In this document: in pieces, positions 22,172 through 31,322 of the stretch | How the letters are laid out: each line of letters begins with the position of its first letter | How positions within the stretch are numbered: the first letter of the stretch is position 1 | Assembly (NCBI GenBank): GCA_947629015.1 | Contig: CANRCB010000006.1 | Location: 24,347-88,346 of the forward strand | Origin: an uncultured Gemmiger sp. | GTDB lineage: Bacteria > Bacillota > Clostridia > Oscillospirales > Ruminococcaceae | DNA length: 64,000 nucleotides | Direction: 5' to 3' | Program-made: the position numbers and the translations under genes | The notes under the pieces: model-generated | Told to the model about the DNA's origin: nothing | Databases searched by the model: none | The model's input: only the letters and a program-made list of their open reading frames with translations

Positions 22172-22188
22172 CGCAGGAGGTTTTTTGT

Positions 22189-23769
22189 ATGAGCACCGCC
22201 CCCACCCCCGGCCGCTTGGCCGAATTGGACGCCGCGCTGGCGTTGGACGCAGAAAAACTGCTGGCCTTCGGCGCCCGCCACAAGCTGGTCGGCCCTTTGG
22301 ACGCCATCGTGGCGCGCAACACCCTGCTGGACCTGCTGGGGCTGGCGGCGCCGTATGAGGGCGCCGTGCCCGACACCCCCGACGACGGCACCCCCACCGC
22401 CATTTTGGAGCCGATGCTGGACCGCGCGGCGGAAAAAGGGCTGTTTGACAACGATGTCTTGCAGCTGCGCCAGAATTTTGAGGCGCGGCTGATGGGCGCC
22501 CTGATGCCGCGTGAGCGCGAGGTGTGCAAAAAGTTCAAAAAACTGCGGGAGAAAAAGGGCCCGCAGGCGGCCACCGACTGGTTTTATGACCTGTGCGTGG
22601 TCAGCAACTACATCCGCACCGCGCAGATCGCGCGCAACATCCGGTGGAACACCGCCACGCCCTACGGCGAGCTGGAGATCACCATCAACCTGACCAAGCC
22701 CGAGAAGGATCCCCGCACCATCGCGCTGGAGCGGCTGCAGCCCAAGAGCGGCTACCCCGCCTGTATGCTGTGCAAGGAGAACATCGGCTACGCCGGGCGC
22801 GTCAACTTTCCGGCGCGGCAGACCCACCGCATCGTCCCGGTGGAGCTGGCCGGCACGCAGTTCTACCTGCAATACAGCCCCTACGCCTATTTCCATGAGC
22901 ATTGCATCATCCTGCATGAGCAGCACATCCCCATGGAGATGACCGCCGAAACCCTTGCGCAGATCTTTGATTTTGTCGCGCAGTTCCCGCATTACACCTG
23001 CGGCTCCAACGCCGACCTGCCCATCGTGGGCGGCAGCATTTTGAGCCACAGCCATTTCCAGGGCGGGCGGTATGTGTTCCCCATGCAGCGCGCCGGCGTG
23101 GCCGTGGCGCTTACGCATCCGCAGTGGAAGGGCGTGCGGGCCGGCATCCTGAACTGGCCGGTGTCCACCATCCGCCTGACGGGCGAGGACGCGGGCGCCG
23201 TGCGTGCCGCCGCCGAAAGCATCCTGGCCGCGTGGCGCACCTACAGTGACGAAAGCGTGGGCATCCTGGCCGCCGAGGCGGACGGCACCCCGCACAACAC
23301 CGTGACCCCTATCCTGCACCATGACCCCGCTCACGGCTATGTGCTGGATCTGGCGTTGCGCAACAACCGCACCAGCGCCGAATACCCCGACGGCATCTTC
23401 CACCCGCACAGGCAGTGGCACAACATCAAAAAGGAGAACATCGGCCTCATCGAGGTGATGGGCCTTGCCATCCTGCCGGCGCGCTTGAAGGACCAGAGCG
23501 CCGCCATCGCCGATATCCTGACCGGCACCGCCCCCAACACCGCCCGCGAGGCGGGCAGCCCGCTGGCCGTCCACGCCGACTGGATCGATACGCTCATCGC
23601 CAAATACGGCACGGCCCTGCCGCGTGCGGAAGCCGAACAGGCCATCCGCGCCGAGATCGGCACGGTGTTCGGCCATGTGCTGGAGGATGCCGGCGTCTTT
23701 AAGCAGGACGCGGCCGGGCAGGCGGCCTTCCTGCGGTTTGCCCAAAGCGTGGGCCTGCGGGCGGAATGA
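22189..23769 (+). CDS. galT: UDP-glucose-hexose-1-phosphate uridylyltransferase (class II GalT)
   Basis: YPACMLCKENIGYAGRVNFPARQTHRIVPVELAG and GGSILSHSHFQGGRYVFPM. Confidence 0.93.
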   Translation: MSTAPTPGRLAELDAALALDAEKLLAFGARHKLVGPLDAIVARNTLLDLLGLAAPYEGAVPDTPDDGTPTAILEPMLDRAAEKGLFDNDVLQLRQNFEARLMGALMPREREVCKKFKKLREKKGPQAATDWFYDLCVVSNYIRTAQIARNIRWNTATPYGELEITINLTKPEKDPRTIALERLQPKSGYPACMLCKENIGYAGRVNFPARQTHRIVPVELAGTQFYLQYSPYAYFHEHCIILHEQHIPMEMTAETLAQIFDFVAQFPHYTCGSNADLPIVGGSILSHSHFQGGRYVFPMQRAGVAVALTHPQWKGVRAGILNWPVSTIRLTGEDAGAVRAAAESILAAWRTYSDESVGILAAEADGTPHNTVTPILHHDPAHGYVLDLALRNNRTSAEYPDGIFHPHRQWHNIKKENIGLIEVMGLAILPARLKDQSAAIADILTGTAPNTAREAGSPLAVHADWIDTLIAKYGTALPRAEAEQAIRAEIGTVFGHVLEDAGVFKQDAAGQAAFLRFAQSVGLRAE

Positions 23770-23825
23770 GCGCCGACGTTGGCGCGGGATATCCCGACAT
23801 TCACGCAGCTTTGGCGCGGGCGGGC

Positions 23826-23854
23826 TTGACAAGCCCGCCCGCGCTTGTTATAAT
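23826..23854 (+). promoter_or_regulatory. Consensus sigma-A promoter TTGACA-17-TATAAT before rpsF
   Basis: -35 23826-23831, -10 23849-23854, exactly 17 nt between. Confidence 0.85.
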
Positions 23855-23941
23855 AAATTGCTATTTTCCCGAATGGGATAGCTTTCCTTGCTCCGCCCGC
23901 AAGAGGCGGGGCCATATGTCCAAAAGGAGGTGTACAGAACC

Positions 23942-24229
23942 ATGGCCAAGTACGAAACCATGCTGGTCACCAAGGTCCTGCCCGAAGGGGAAGAGGCCAA
24001 CGCTTTGGTGGAGAAGTTCAAGGCTCTCATCGAGGCGAACGGGACCATCGATTCTGTCGACGATTGGGGCAAACGGCGCCTTGCCTACCCCATCGAGGAC
24101 GAGACCGAAGGCATGTATACGGTGATCAAGTTCACCAGCGGGCCGGAATTCCCGGCGGAGCTGGAGCGTATCTACGGCATCACCGAAGGGGTTTTGCGCA
24201 GCATCGTTGTGGCAGAGCCCGAAGACTAA
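23942..24229 (+). CDS. rpsF: Ribosomal protein S6
   Basis: MAKYETMLVTKVLPEGEEANALVEKFKALIEANG...WGKRRLAYPIEDETEGMYTVIKF. Confidence 0.96.
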   Translation: MAKYETMLVTKVLPEGEEANALVEKFKALIEANGTIDSVDDWGKRRLAYPIEDETEGMYTVIKFTSGPEFPAELERIYGITEGVLRSIVVAEPED

Positions 24230-24244
24230 GAGGAGTTTAGACCA

Positions 24245-24751
24245 ATGCTGAATGTTGTTGCTATCATGGGCCGCCTTGTGGCCGACCCGCAGTTGCGCCA
24301 GACGACCACCGGCCGCAGCGTTGCGACCTTCCGCATCGCGTGCGACCGCAACCGCAAAGGCCCCGACGGCCAGAGCCAGGCCGATTTTATCGACATCGTC
24401 GCCTGGGAGCGCACGGCGGAGTTCATCTGCCGCTACTTTACCAAGGGCAGCCTGATCGCCGTGGACGGCCGTATCCAGACCCGCAACTACCAGGACAAAA
24501 ACGGCAACAACCGCACCGCGTTCGAGATCGTGGCCAACAATGTGAACTTTGCCGGCCCGCGCAACCAGAACGCGAACCCCAACCAGGGTGCGCCCGCGCG
24601 CAGCTATACCCCCGCGCAGGAATACGCGCCCGCCCCCGCGCAGGAGTATACCCCCCGCCCCATTGAGCAGCAGGCCCCGGCCGCCAGCTATTCCGCCGGC
24701 AGCAACGACGACTTTGCGCTCATCGAGGATGAGGGCGACCTGCCCTTCTGA
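24245..24751 (+). CDS. ssb: Single-stranded DNA-binding protein
   Basis: MLNVVAIMGRLVADPQLRQTTTGRSVATFRIACDR... with acidic DLPF C-terminal tip. Confidence 0.97.
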   Translation: MLNVVAIMGRLVADPQLRQTTTGRSVATFRIACDRNRKGPDGQSQADFIDIVAWERTAEFICRYFTKGSLIAVDGRIQTRNYQDKNGNNRTAFEIVANNVNFAGPRNQNANPNQGAPARSYTPAQEYAPAPAQEYTPRPIEQQAPAASYSAGSNDDFALIEDEGDLPF

Positions 24752-24793
24752 TGTGATTTTTCTTTCATCCTGTCTTAAAGGAGGTTTTTTGCC

Positions 24794-25036
24794 ATGCCTA
24801 TGGATCGTTCCGGCCGGCCCATGCACCGCGGCCGCAAAAAGGTCTGCAGCTTCTGTGTGGACCGCATCAAACACATCGACTATAAGGATCTGCCCCGCCT
24901 GCGCAAGTATGTGAGCGAGCGCGCCAAGATCATCCCCCGCCGTGTGACCGGCACCTGCGCCTTCCATCAGCGCGAGCTGACGGTGGCCATCAAGCGGGCC
25001 CGCACCATGGCGCTCATGCCCTATGTGAGCGATTGA
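24794..25036 (+). CDS. rpsR: Ribosomal protein S18
   Basis: [64 protein letters not shown]. Confidence 0.97.
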   Translation: MPMDRSGRPMHRGRKKVCSFCVDRIKHIDYKDLPRLRKYVSERAKIIPRRVTGTCAFHQRELTVAIKRARTMALMPYVSD

Positions 25037-25060
25037 GCCGCTTTTGCACAACACCACAAA

Positions 25061-25090
25061 CGCGCCGCCGTGCTTTGGCACGGCGGCGCG
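25061..25090 (+). terminator. Hairpin after rpsR
   Basis: cgcgccgccgtgc-ttt-g-gcacggcggcgcg. Confidence 0.7.
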
Positions 25091-25099
25091 CTGCAAAAC

Positions 25100-25290
25100 A
25101 AAAGAGGGGTTCGGCTTTGCTGGCTGCGCCAGTCCGCCTGCACCCCTCTCTTGGACACACCCCGTCGCAAAAAATACCGTGCGCATGCCTTTCAGGCGAC
25201 TTGCACGGTATTTTTTGCTCTAGAGGTATCGGCCTCGTCGGTTCATGCCCGCCGAGGCCGATAGATTTAAAAGCATACTTTTTGGCTGTC
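25100..25290 (-). repeat. Dispersed three-hairpin intergenic element, copy A
   Basis: HP3 25100-25152, HP2 25167-25218, HP1 25228-25262; reverse complement matches copies B and C. Confidence 0.85.
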
Positions 25291-25311
25291 CCGCAGCCAT
25301 TTTGCGGCCTT

Positions 25312-26892
25312 CTACTGCCCGGCGATGGCGAGCACCACCGTCGTTTTGGTGGGGTCGATCTCGGTGCCGGCCTTGACGCTGCACGTGACCACCTGGCCGA
25401 TGAAATCCCCGTCAAAGGGCTGGTTCGCGTTGCCGACATCCTCATACACAAGCTCGTAGGGGATGCCTGCCTCGTCCAGCTTTTTGGTGGCGTCGGTCTC
25501 GTGCAGGCCCAGCACCACCGGCATCTCCACCTTGGGCGGGCCCAGGCTGAGCACCAGCTCCAGCGTCTGGTCCTGCTGCCAGGCGCTGAAGGCGGCGGGG
25601 TCCTGCCGGATGACGCAGCCCTCGGGCACATCGGCGCTGTATTCCTCCACAAGGGTGATGCGGTAGGCGGTGTACAGGTCACTGCCCTCGATATCCTGCC
25701 GGTAGTTTTTGCCGACAAGATCCGGCACAAGGCCGGCGTCCGGCGCCGGCGCGGCGCTGCCGCCCACCGCCGGGGCGGCGGTCCCGGCCGGCTGCGGCGC
25801 GGCGCTGCCCCCGCCGCCCGCAAGCAGTGCCCACAGCAGCAGGGCCGCCAGCACAAAGATGACCACCAGCCAGATGCCCATCAGCTTGGCGGTGCTGATC
25901 TGGTTGTCGCCGCGGTCAAACATGGCGCTGGCGACGCCGGGGTCATCCAATGCCGAGGAAAGTTCCTGCACCGTCTGCATACGCTTGGCGCTGTCCAGGC
26001 GCAGCGCGCAGGCCAGCACGCGGGAAAAATACGCCGGCACGCCGGATTCCAGGCTGTGGGCGGCCTCCATGCTGTCACGGTTCCGGCGCTGGCGGGCCGG
26101 GACCGGCTTTTGGTTGGTGACCATGCGGTAGATGACCGCCGCCAGCGCGTACACGTCGGTGTAGGTGCCGGAAAACTCGGCGGCCGAATACTGCTCCGGC
26201 GCGGCGTACCCGCCGTAAAGCTGGCTTTTGAGCTCGCTGCCGTGGGTGCGCAGGGCCAGGGTGCCGTAGCCGGTCAGGCGGGCGTCGCCGTCCAGCGGGA
26301 GCAGGATGTTGTCCGGGCAGATGCCGCGGTGGATAAGCCCCGCCTTGTGCATGGCCGCCACGCCCGCCATCACGGGGCGCAGCATCTCGCACGCTTCGGT
26401 GGGGGCCATGGGGCGCGGGCGCAGCGAAAGGTAGTGGGTGAGGGTCATGCCCTTGTAGCTTTCCTCCACGGCGTAGACGGTGTTGTTTTCCTCCCACACG
26501 TCCAAAATGGTGGAAAGCCCCTCGCCGGGGGTGATGGCCTTGAGGTCCTCATACAGGTCCTTGAAATCCATCAGGCTGGTCTTGAACAGCACCTCCCGCC
26601 CGGGGATGGGCAGCAGGCCGCCGTCCCGCCCGCGGCCGTTGCACAGCGTGACGGGGAAAAACTCCTTGATGCGCACAAAACTGCGCTGCGCGTTCTCAAC
26701 GCCCTGGTAGCACAGCCCGTCACCGTCGGAGAACAGGTACTCCCCCACGGTGTAACGGCCGTCCAAAAGCGTGCCGAGGGGCAGCGCGCCTTCCGGGTTG
26801 CGGTTGCGCAGGTCCCGGCCGCAGTGCGGGCATTCCTGCCCCGGCGGCGCGGGCAGCGGCTGCAAACAGTACGGGCAGATGATGCCGGCCAT
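25312..26892 (-). CDS. Zinc-ribbon protein kinase-like protein (predicted pseudokinase) with TM and PASTA-like repeats
   Basis: MAGIICPYCLQPLPAPPGQECPHCGRD; kinase fold VRIKEFFP, HRGICPDNILL, YGGYAAPEQYSAAEFSGTYTDVYALAAVIYRMV; TM; PDLVGKNYRQ...PVVLGLHETDATKKLDEAGI. Confidence 0.88.
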   Translation of the reverse strand: MAGIICPYCLQPLPAPPGQECPHCGRDLRNRNPEGALPLGTLLDGRYTVGEYLFSDGDGLCYQGVENAQRSFVRIKEFFPVTLCNGRGRDGGLLPIPGREVLFKTSLMDFKDLYEDLKAITPGEGLSTILDVWEENNTVYAVEESYKGMTLTHYLSLRPRPMAPTEACEMLRPVMAGVAAMHKAGLIHRGICPDNILLPLDGDARLTGYGTLALRTHGSELKSQLYGGYAAPEQYSAAEFSGTYTDVYALAAVIYRMVTNQKPVPARQRRNRDSMEAAHSLESGVPAYFSRVLACALRLDSAKRMQTVQELSSALDDPGVASAMFDRGDNQISTAKLMGIWLVVIFVLAALLLWALLAGGGGSAAPQPAGTAAPAVGGSAAPAPDAGLVPDLVGKNYRQDIEGSDLYTAYRITLVEEYSADVPEGCVIRQDPAAFSAWQQDQTLELVLSLGPPKVEMPVVLGLHETDATKKLDEAGIPYELVYEDVGNANQPFDGDFIGQVVTCSVKAGTEIDPTKTTVVLAIAGQ

Positions 26893-26997
26893 GGCTGTGT
26901 CCCCCCTTCCCCCGTATTGGGATGCGCGGCGGCGCCGCACACAAAGCAGGGGCCGCGCTGGGCGCGTACCCCTGCCCAATGGTTTCAAAAAAGCCGC

Positions 26998-27735
26998 TCA
27001 GCGGTCAAGGTCGTCCTCGTTTTCCAGGGTGTGCCAGGCGTTCTGCACATCGTCGTCGTCGTCCAGGGCGTCCAGCAGCTTGGCCATGTTGGCCATCTGG
27101 TCGGGGTCGGTCAGCGTGGTGGTGGTGGAAGGCACCATCGCCACGTCGGCCGAGATAAAGGTGTAGCCCTTGCCCTCCAGCGCTTCGCACACGGCGGCGA
27201 AGGCGTCAGGGCTGGTGGTCACCTCGGCGGCGTCCTCCCCGGCGTCAAAATCCTCGGCGCCGGCGTCGAGGGCGTCCATCATCAGCTCGTCGGGATCCTT
27301 GTCCTCAAGGTCGACGACGATGACGCCCTTCTGGGTGAACATGAAGCCCACGCAGCCCATCTGGCCAAGGTTGCCGCCGAACTTGTCAAAGTAATGGCGC
27401 AGGTTGGCGGCGGTGCGGTTGCGGTTGTCGGTGAGCGTCTCGACCATGACGGCGATGCCGCCGGGGCCGTAGCCCTCGTAGGTGATGGCCTCATATTCCG
27501 TCTTGTCGCCGCCCTCGGCGCGCTTGATGATGCGCTGGATGTTGTCATTGGGGACGTTGTTGGCCTTGGCCTTGGAGATGAGCGCCGCCAGCTTGCCGTT
27601 GGAGGCAGGATCCCCGCCGCCCTCACGCACCGCGACGCTGATCTCCCGCCCGATCTTGGTAAAAATCTTGGCGCGGGCGCCGTCGGTCTTTTCCTTTTTG
27701 CGCTTGATGTTGTTCCACTTGCTATGTCCGGACAT
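26998..27735 (-). CDS. YebC/PmpR family transcriptional regulator
   Basis: MSGHSKWNNIKRKKEKTDGARAKIFTKIGREI. Confidence 0.96.
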   Translation of the reverse strand: MSGHSKWNNIKRKKEKTDGARAKIFTKIGREISVAVREGGGDPASNGKLAALISKAKANNVPNDNIQRIIKRAEGGDKTEYEAITYEGYGPGGIAVMVETLTDNRNRTAANLRHYFDKFGGNLGQMGCVGFMFTQKGVIVVDLEDKDPDELMMDALDAGAEDFDAGEDAAEVTTSPDAFAAVCEALEGKGYTFISADVAMVPSTTTTLTDPDQMANMAKLLDALDDDDDVQNAWHTLENEDDLDR

Positions 27736-27786
27736 GGTTTCACCCCTATGAAGATTTGCTCATACAGTGGTTAGTATACCACACTC

Positions 27787-29175
27787 TCACCGGGTTTTCA
27801 ACCGTGGGGGCGGTTTTTGCGAGATTTCTTGCAGCGCCGCCAGCAAAGCGCCGCGCTCGTTGGGCAGCGCCTCGTCCATGACCCGCTCCAGCAGTGTGTG
27901 GAGCGCCTGCCCCACCGCCGGCCCGGCCGGGATGCCCGCGGCCTGGGCGTCGGCGCCGTTCACGCGCAGCCGGCGCACGGTGTAGCACGCGCCGCGCAAC
28001 CCCTCCAGCTGCGCGGCAAAGCGCAGCACCTCCTCCCGCCGGGCGCGGGTGGCGGGGGTGTCGGCGTGGGCGGCCAGGTCCGCCAGCTTGACCCGGCACA
28101 GCAGCGCCAGCTTTTCCGGCCCGTATTGGGCGAGCAGGCGCAGCACGGCGGGCGGGTCCTCCGGCAGGGGGGCGTCGTGTATGGCGATGAGCTCGGGCAC
28201 GCCCTCAAACAGGTAAGCCGGCGTGCGCAGCCGCCGGAGCACCGCCCCGGCCAGCCTGGCGCCGCGCCGGTTGTGGCCGTGGAAGCGGATGCGGCCGTCC
28301 TTGTCGACGGTGCGGCAGCGGGGCTTGGCCATATCGTGCAGGAGCAGCGTCCAGCGCAGCAGCTGTTCCTGCCGCGGTGGGAGCGCGGCGCCGGGCAGGC
28401 AGCACACGGCGCCGACGGCCGCCGCCGTGTGCTGCCACACGTCCCCGATGTGCCCCCGCCCCTGCGTGCAGCCGATGCACGGCGAGATCTCGGGGATGGC
28501 GCCGGCTAGGATGCCGCCGTACTGCGCGAGCGCCCGCCCGGCGGCCGGCCCGGCGAGCAGCTTGTCCAGCTCGGCAAAAAGGCGTTCGGCCGCGATGTTT
28601 TGCAAGGTATCCCGCAGCGTGAGCGCCGCCGCGGCGGTGGCGTTTTCCACCGTGAAGTCCAGCTGGGCGGCGAAGCGCACGGCGCGCAGGATGCGCAGCG
28701 CGTCCTCGCCAAAGCGTTCCCTGGCATCGCCGACGCAGCGGATGATGCCGGCGGCCAGGTCCTGCCTCCCGCCAAAGGCGTCGATGAGGCCCTCGGCGGG
28801 GGAATACGCCATGGCGTTGACGGTAAAATCCCGCCGGGCCAGGTCAAGGCGCACGTCGGGCACAAATTCGACACGGTCGGGGCGGCGGTTGTCGCCATAG
28901 GCACCGTCAAGGCGGAAGGTGGTGATCTCGTAGGCTTTGCCGCCGCGCAGCACCGCCACGGTGCCGTGCTTTTCGCCGGCGAGGAGCAGCCGGTCCCCGG
29001 CGAACACCGCCTTGACCTGCTCCGGCGTGGCCGCGGTGCACAGATCCCAGTCGCCGGGGGCGCGGCCGAGAAGGCTGTCCCGCACGCAGCCGCCCACCAC
29101 ATACGCGCTGCAGCCGGCCGCCTGCAGGGCGGCCAGCAGCGCCTGTACCGTGGAGGGCAATTGAATCTGCAGCAT
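27787..29175 (-). CDS. cca: CCA tRNA nucleotidyltransferase
   Basis: YVVGGCVRDSLLGRAPGDWDLCTAATPEQV, RRDFTVNAMAYSP, GEDALRILRAVRFAAQL; HD-type C-terminal region. Confidence 0.94.
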   Translation of the reverse strand: MLQIQLPSTVQALLAALQAAGCSAYVVGGCVRDSLLGRAPGDWDLCTAATPEQVKAVFAGDRLLLAGEKHGTVAVLRGGKAYEITTFRLDGAYGDNRRPDRVEFVPDVRLDLARRDFTVNAMAYSPAEGLIDAFGGRQDLAAGIIRCVGDARERFGEDALRILRAVRFAAQLDFTVENATAAAALTLRDTLQNIAAERLFAELDKLLAGPAAGRALAQYGGILAGAIPEISPCIGCTQGRGHIGDVWQHTAAAVGAVCCLPGAALPPRQEQLLRWTLLLHDMAKPRCRTVDKDGRIRFHGHNRRGARLAGAVLRRLRTPAYLFEGVPELIAIHDAPLPEDPPAVLRLLAQYGPEKLALLCRVKLADLAAHADTPATRARREEVLRFAAQLEGLRGACYTVRRLRVNGADAQAAGIPAGPAVGQALHTLLERVMDEALPNERGALLAALQEISQKPPPRLKTR

Positions 29176-29191
29176 CCTGGGACCTCTTTCT

Positions 29192-29312
29192 AGAAAGTGG
29201 AGAGTGGAAAGTGGAGAGTGGAGAGTGGAGTTTGGAAAGTGGAACGGAACATTTTTAAAACCCGCCGCGCAGCGGCATACCGCAGCTCCACTTTTCACTT
29301 TCCACTTTCCAC
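29192..29312. repeat. Short tandem GTGGARA repeats plus inverted copy
   Basis: agaaagtggagagtggaaagtggagagtggagagtggagtttggaaagtgga, then ctccacttttcactttccactttccac. Confidence 0.85.
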
Positions 29313-30035
29313 ACCGGAACCGCCGCGCAGCGCCGCAAGCTCGGCGTCGGTCAGCGCGCGCCACTGGCCGGGGCCAAGGGCCGGGTCCAGCGTGAGCGGG
29401 CCGATGGCGACGCGGTGCAGCGTATCGACCCCCGCGCCGTACACGCCGAACATCCGCTTGATCTGGTGGTAGACGCCCTGCCGCAGCACGACGCGCACGC
29501 GCCCGTCCGGCATCGGCGCGGCCTCGGCGGGGGCAAGGCGGGTGCCGTCCGCCAGCGTGACGCCGGCGGCAAACCCCGCCTGCATCTGCGGCGTAAAGGG
29601 CGTGTCCAGCCCGACGAGATACACCTTGGGCACATGGCGGCCGGGGGCCAGCAGCGCGTGGGCCAGGGGGCCGTCATCGGTCAGCAGCACAAGGCCGGTG
29701 CTGGTTTTGTCCAGCCGGCCGGCCGGGAACAGCGCCCGGCGCGGGTACGCCTCCGCCACAAGGCCGGCCACCGTTTCGGCGTGCGCGTCACGGCTGACGC
29801 AGAGCAGCCCCGCGGGCTTGTTGAGCATGAGGTAAACATTTTGCGGCGCGGCGGCCAGCGCGCGCCCGTCCAGCGTGAGCGGGGCGTCGGGCGCCACCTT
29901 GGCATCGGCCTTTTTACACACCGCACCCGACACCTGCACACGCCCGTCGGCGATGGCCCTGCGCGCCGCGGAGCGCGGCAGGCCCGTGCGCGCGCACAAA
30001 GCGCGGTCAAGGCGGAGTTCGGTTTTGCCGGGCAT
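29295..30035 (-). CDS. RsuA-family 16S rRNA pseudouridine synthase
   Basis: S4-like N-terminus, YLMLNKPAGLLCVSRD, PAGRLDKTSTGLVLLTDDGPLAH, RQGVYHQIKRMF. Confidence 0.92.
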   Translation of the reverse strand: MPGKTELRLDRALCARTGLPRSAARRAIADGRVQVSGAVCKKADAKVAPDAPLTLDGRALAAAPQNVYLMLNKPAGLLCVSRDAHAETVAGLVAEAYPRRALFPAGRLDKTSTGLVLLTDDGPLAHALLAPGRHVPKVYLVGLDTPFTPQMQAGFAAGVTLADGTRLAPAEAAPMPDGRVRVVLRQGVYHQIKRMFGVYGAGVDTLHRVAIGPLTLDPALGPGQWRALTDAELAALRGGSGVESGK

Positions 30036-30108
30036 GGGCGGGCCCCCTTTGGCGTGGGATGTCACTTTTATTGTACCACAGCCTGTCAACCAAGGGGCGT
30101 CCGGGGCC

Positions 30109-30137
30109 TTGACTTTAGCGTGCTAAAGTGCTAGACT
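30109..30137 (+). promoter_or_regulatory. Promoter TTGACT-17-TAGACT overlapped by 18-bp palindrome ACTTTAGC-GT-GCTAAAGT (30112-30129)
   Basis: -35 30109-30114, -10 30132-30137; palindrome overlaps -35 and fills most of the spacer. Confidence 0.7.
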
Positions 30138-30187
30138 GTTGCCTGTTGGCCGCCGTAAGGCCCGGCCGGGAAAGGATGAAGAAAGAC

Positions 30188-31210
30188 ATGATCATTGTGC
30201 TCAAACCCCATGCGCCGCAGGACAAGGTGCGCGCGTTCTGCCGGGAGCTGGAGGCCATGGGCCTGCAGATCAACGACAGTGTGGGCAGCGATACCCACAT
30301 CCTGGGGTTGATCGGCGATACCAAGGCGGTGGCCATCAGCTGGGTGATGGCGAACCCGGTGGTGGAAAGCTGCCGCCGCGTGAGTGAACCGTACAAAAAG
30401 GCCAACCGCAAGTTCCACCCCGAGGACACGGTGGTGGAGCTGGGCGGCAAGGTCAGGATCGGCGGCGGGCATTTTGCCGTGATGGCCGGCCCGTGCAGCG
30501 TGGAAAGCGAGGAGCAGATCACGCTGGTGGCGCGCCGCGTGCAGGCGGCCGGGGCGAGCGTTTTGCGCGGCGGGGCGTTCAAACCGCGCACAAGCCCCTA
30601 TTCCTTCCAGGGGCTGCGGGCCGAAGGGCTGGCCCTTTTGCGCAAGGCCCGCGCCGTGACCGGCCAACCGCTGGTGACGGAGCTGATGAACAACGAGCAC
30701 ATCCCCCTGTTTTTGGAGGCCGGGGTGGATATGATCCAGATCGGCGCGCGCAATATGCAGAACTTTGAGCTGCTCAAGGCCGTGGGGCAGCTGGACGTGC
30801 CGGTGCTGCTCAAGCGCGGGCTTTCCTCCACGCTGGAGGAGCTGGTGATGAGCGCCGAGTACATCATGGCCGAGGGCAACCCCAACGTCGTGCTGTGTGA
30901 GCGCGGCATCCGCACCTTTGAGACGAGTATGCGCAACACCCTGGACCTGGCGGCGGTGCCGATGCTGAAAAAGATGACGCATCTGCCGGTGGTGGTGGAT
31001 CCGAGCCATGCCTCCGGGCTGGCCTTCATGGTGCCGAGCCTGGCGCAGGCGGCGGTGGCCGCCGGGGCCGACGGGCTGATGATCGAGGTGCACAACGACC
31101 CCGCGCGCGCCTTGAGCGACGGCGCCCAGAGCCTGACGCCGGACCAGTTCGACGCGCTGATGGCCACCGTTAAGCCGGAACTTGGCTTTTTTGGCAAGGA
31201 GCTCAACTGA
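30188..31210 (+). CDS. aroF: 3-deoxy-7-phosphoheptulonate synthase (AroF/AroA type)
   Basis: MIIVLKPHAPQDKV..., FAVMAGPCSVESEEQI, RGGAFKPRTSPYSFQG, LPVVVDPSHASG. An alternative start lies at 30176. Confidence 0.95.
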   Translation: MIIVLKPHAPQDKVRAFCRELEAMGLQINDSVGSDTHILGLIGDTKAVAISWVMANPVVESCRRVSEPYKKANRKFHPEDTVVELGGKVRIGGGHFAVMAGPCSVESEEQITLVARRVQAAGASVLRGGAFKPRTSPYSFQGLRAEGLALLRKARAVTGQPLVTELMNNEHIPLFLEAGVDMIQIGARNMQNFELLKAVGQLDVPVLLKRGLSSTLEELVMSAEYIMAEGNPNVVLCERGIRTFETSMRNTLDLAAVPMLKKMTHLPVVVDPSHASGLAFMVPSLAQAAVAAGADGLMIEVHNDPARALSDGAQSLTPDQFDALMATVKPELGFFGKELN

Positions 31211-31322
31211 ACCACCCGCCGTACCCGCCCCGGCCGCAAGGCCGGGGCGCTGCCATGCCCGCCGGGCGGGCATGGCAGCGGGGCCGCCGGCGTGCGGCGG
31301 CCCCGGTACGGCGGGCGTGTTT

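Noticed and set aside
29192-29312. Possible CRISPR or att site
   Set aside because: Units are 7-8 bp and contiguous with no spacers; better described as a simple tandem repeat.
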